Assembly (NCBI GenBank): GCA_905200565.1
Contig: CAJKKX010000146.1
Coordinates: 1 to 6,286, forward strand
DNA: 6,286 bases
Origin: an uncultured Lachnospiraceae bacterium
GTDB taxonomy: Bacteria; Bacillota_A; Clostridia; Lachnospirales; Lachnospiraceae
Reading direction: 5' to 3'
Shown: piece by piece, positions 5,432 to 6,286 of the stretch
Layout of the letters: every line of letters begins with the position of its first letter
Numbering within the stretch: position 1 is the first letter of the stretch
Notes under the pieces: model-generated
Database searches by the model: none
Seen by the model: the letters and a program-made list of their open reading frames with translations, nothing else
Told to the model about the DNA's origin: nothing
Program-made: the position numbers and the translations under genes

Positions 5432-6286
5432 CTATTTTCTGATTAATTCCAGCCATTCCATCTGAATGCCAGGTTTCAGGATTTCTATGCCTGCCCGGTA
5501 GCAGCCCGGCTCCAGCTTCACTTTCACAAGCTTCAAAACGCAGAGCTTTCCGTGTGTTCCGTTGATCTGCACGATGCTGACCTCCTGTCCATTCAGAAGG
5601 ATCCTGCACGTGGTCTGCATCTGTTCATTTCCCGGACACACGCAGCCCATCGTCACCCGAAAACTTCCGCCCTCCCGTACCCGGAAGCAGCCGCCTGCCG
5701 GAATGCGGATCCCATCTTCCAGAATTTCTTCTGAATCAGCTTCCTCCCGCGGAATTATGGTGCGTTCTATATATCCTGCCGTTCTTCCCTCCCGGAAGGC
5801 TGGCGTTTTCATCAGGAAACGGCAGATATTCTTTCCGCACTGCTGCAGCTCTCCCATCGTCAGTTCTCCGCCCTGCAGTTTCTCCAGCGTATCGTCTTCA
5901 TGAACGTTGCTCTCAGCTCCGCTGTTGCGCACCACCATATACAGATCATTCCCGGCCCGTACCATGCTTCCGGTCTGCTGGATCGTAGCCGTTCCTCCCG
6001 TTATAACATGATTCATCTTTGCCCACCAGTCGGTCATAAAGATGCCATTATATCCCCATTCCCTGCGGGCAATCGTTGTCAGCAGATCATAATTAGACGC
6101 GCTCCAGTGACCGTTGACAGGATTATAGGAGGTCATGATGGACTGCGCCTCTCCTTCCTTCACCGCAATTTCAAATCCTTTCAGGTAAATCTCCCGCAGC
6201 GCGCGCTCCGATACCACTGCATCCACCATAGAACGGTCTTTTTCCTGGCTGTTGCAGGCAAAGTGCTTTACTGTGGCATGAACGCC
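5432..6286 (-). CDS. GH3 glycosidase (beta-glucosidase type), C-terminal part, domain-permuted
   Basis: The reading frame is open to the right edge, so the N-terminus is outside the window; 284 residues are visible. The first visible part, GVHATVKHFACNSQE, is the conserved GH3 substrate-binding segment (K7-H8). The nucleophile is D86 in MTDWW (codon at 6031-6029), where most relatives have SDW. GH3 enzymes usually carry the alpha/beta sandwich domain after the barrel. Here only about 200 residues follow the nucleophile: a helix-rich end of the barrel with ELQQCGKNICRFL (146-158), then about 95 residues that look like a beta-sandwich tail (190-284). This fits the known inverted layout in which the sandwich domain precedes the barrel, as in some rumen Firmicutes beta-glucosidases. 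It probably hydrolyses beta-glucosides in the cytoplasm, but the exact sugar is not known. It is likely first in an operon with the GH2 gene. Confidence 0.88.
   Translation of the reverse strand, partial: GVHATVKHFACNSQEKDRSMVDAVVSERALREIYLKGFEIAVKEGEAQSIMTSYNPVNGHWSASNYDLLTTIARREWGYNGIFMTDWWAKMNHVITGGTATIQQTGSMVRAGNDLYMVVRNSGAESNVHEDDTLEKLQGGELTMGELQQCGKNICRFLMKTPAFREGRTAGYIERTIIPREEADSEEILEDGIRIPAGGCFRVREGGSFRVTMGCVCPGNEQMQTTCRILLNGQEVSIVQINGTHGKLCVLKLVKVKLEPGCYRAGIEILKPGIQMEWLELIRK

Noticed and set aside
4921..5442. A 173-residue plus-strand ORF
   Set aside because: It is antisense to the GH2 start region and the gap, with no family resemblance; the GH2 frame is clearly the coding one.
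5432..6229. A GH3 gene starting at the Met at 6229
   Set aside because: The frame stays open to the window edge, and the residues upstream (GVHATVKHFACNSQE) are a conserved GH3 motif. The Met is internal and the gene is partial.
1..6286. CRISPR arrays, insertion sequences, tRNA or rRNA genes, frameshifted genes
   Set aside because: No regularly spaced repeats, transposase-like proteins, structural RNA sequences or interrupted reading frames were seen; the genes are intact apart from the edge-truncated GH3.

Overview
The window looks like a stretch of a Lachnospiraceae-type (Clostridia, Bacillota) gut anaerobe chromosome. The basis is Clostridia-style protein sequences, AGGAGG-type ribosome binding sites, AT-rich spacers between genes of moderate GC, and a domain-permuted GH3 glycosidase of a kind known from rumen and gut Firmicutes. 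The species cannot be named from the sequence alone. All recognised genes lie on the minus strand, so transcription runs from high to low coordinates.

Right part (6286 to 3574): a glycoside-degradation pair. It begins with the C-terminal part of a GH3 glycosidase whose N-terminus lies outside the window. A 73-base gap containing a small perfect hairpin follows, then a complete cytoplasmic GH2 enzyme. The GH2 protein carries both catalytic glutamates and the N-x-K motif that marks beta-glucuronidases and related uronidases. Together the two enzymes could strip glucose-type and uronic-acid sugars from plant or host conjugates inside the cell.

Middle (3573 to 2068): a MATE-family multidrug or metabolite exporter with its own probable extended -10 promoter and a hairpin in its leader. 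Its start codon is ambiguous: either TTG far from a good Shine-Dalgarno, or a downstream ATG. An exporter next to aglycone-releasing glycosidases could remove toxic aglycones, but that link is inference.

Left part (2067 to 131): a probable three-gene operon. It encodes a small zincin-like metallopeptidase, a small LpdD/proteasome-assembly-chaperone-4-like protein and a LacI-family repressor. The AT-rich region in front contains two tandem 14-bp palindromes overlapping a candidate promoter, and a 20-codon upstream ORF with an ideal ribosome binding site that runs out of frame into the metallopeptidase gene.

Left edge (130 to 1): a near-consensus sigma-A promoter (TTGACA, 17-base spacer, TGG TATATT) firing leftward out of the window, with a small inverted repeat on its -35 box. 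The gene it drives is not visible and may be a target of the LacI-type regulator. No RNA genes, insertion sequences, CRISPR arrays or convincing intrinsic terminators were seen. No clearly novel system is demonstrated. The leader ORF and palindromes, the orphan LpdD-like protein and the GH3/GH2/MATE neighbourhood are the parts most worth following up.
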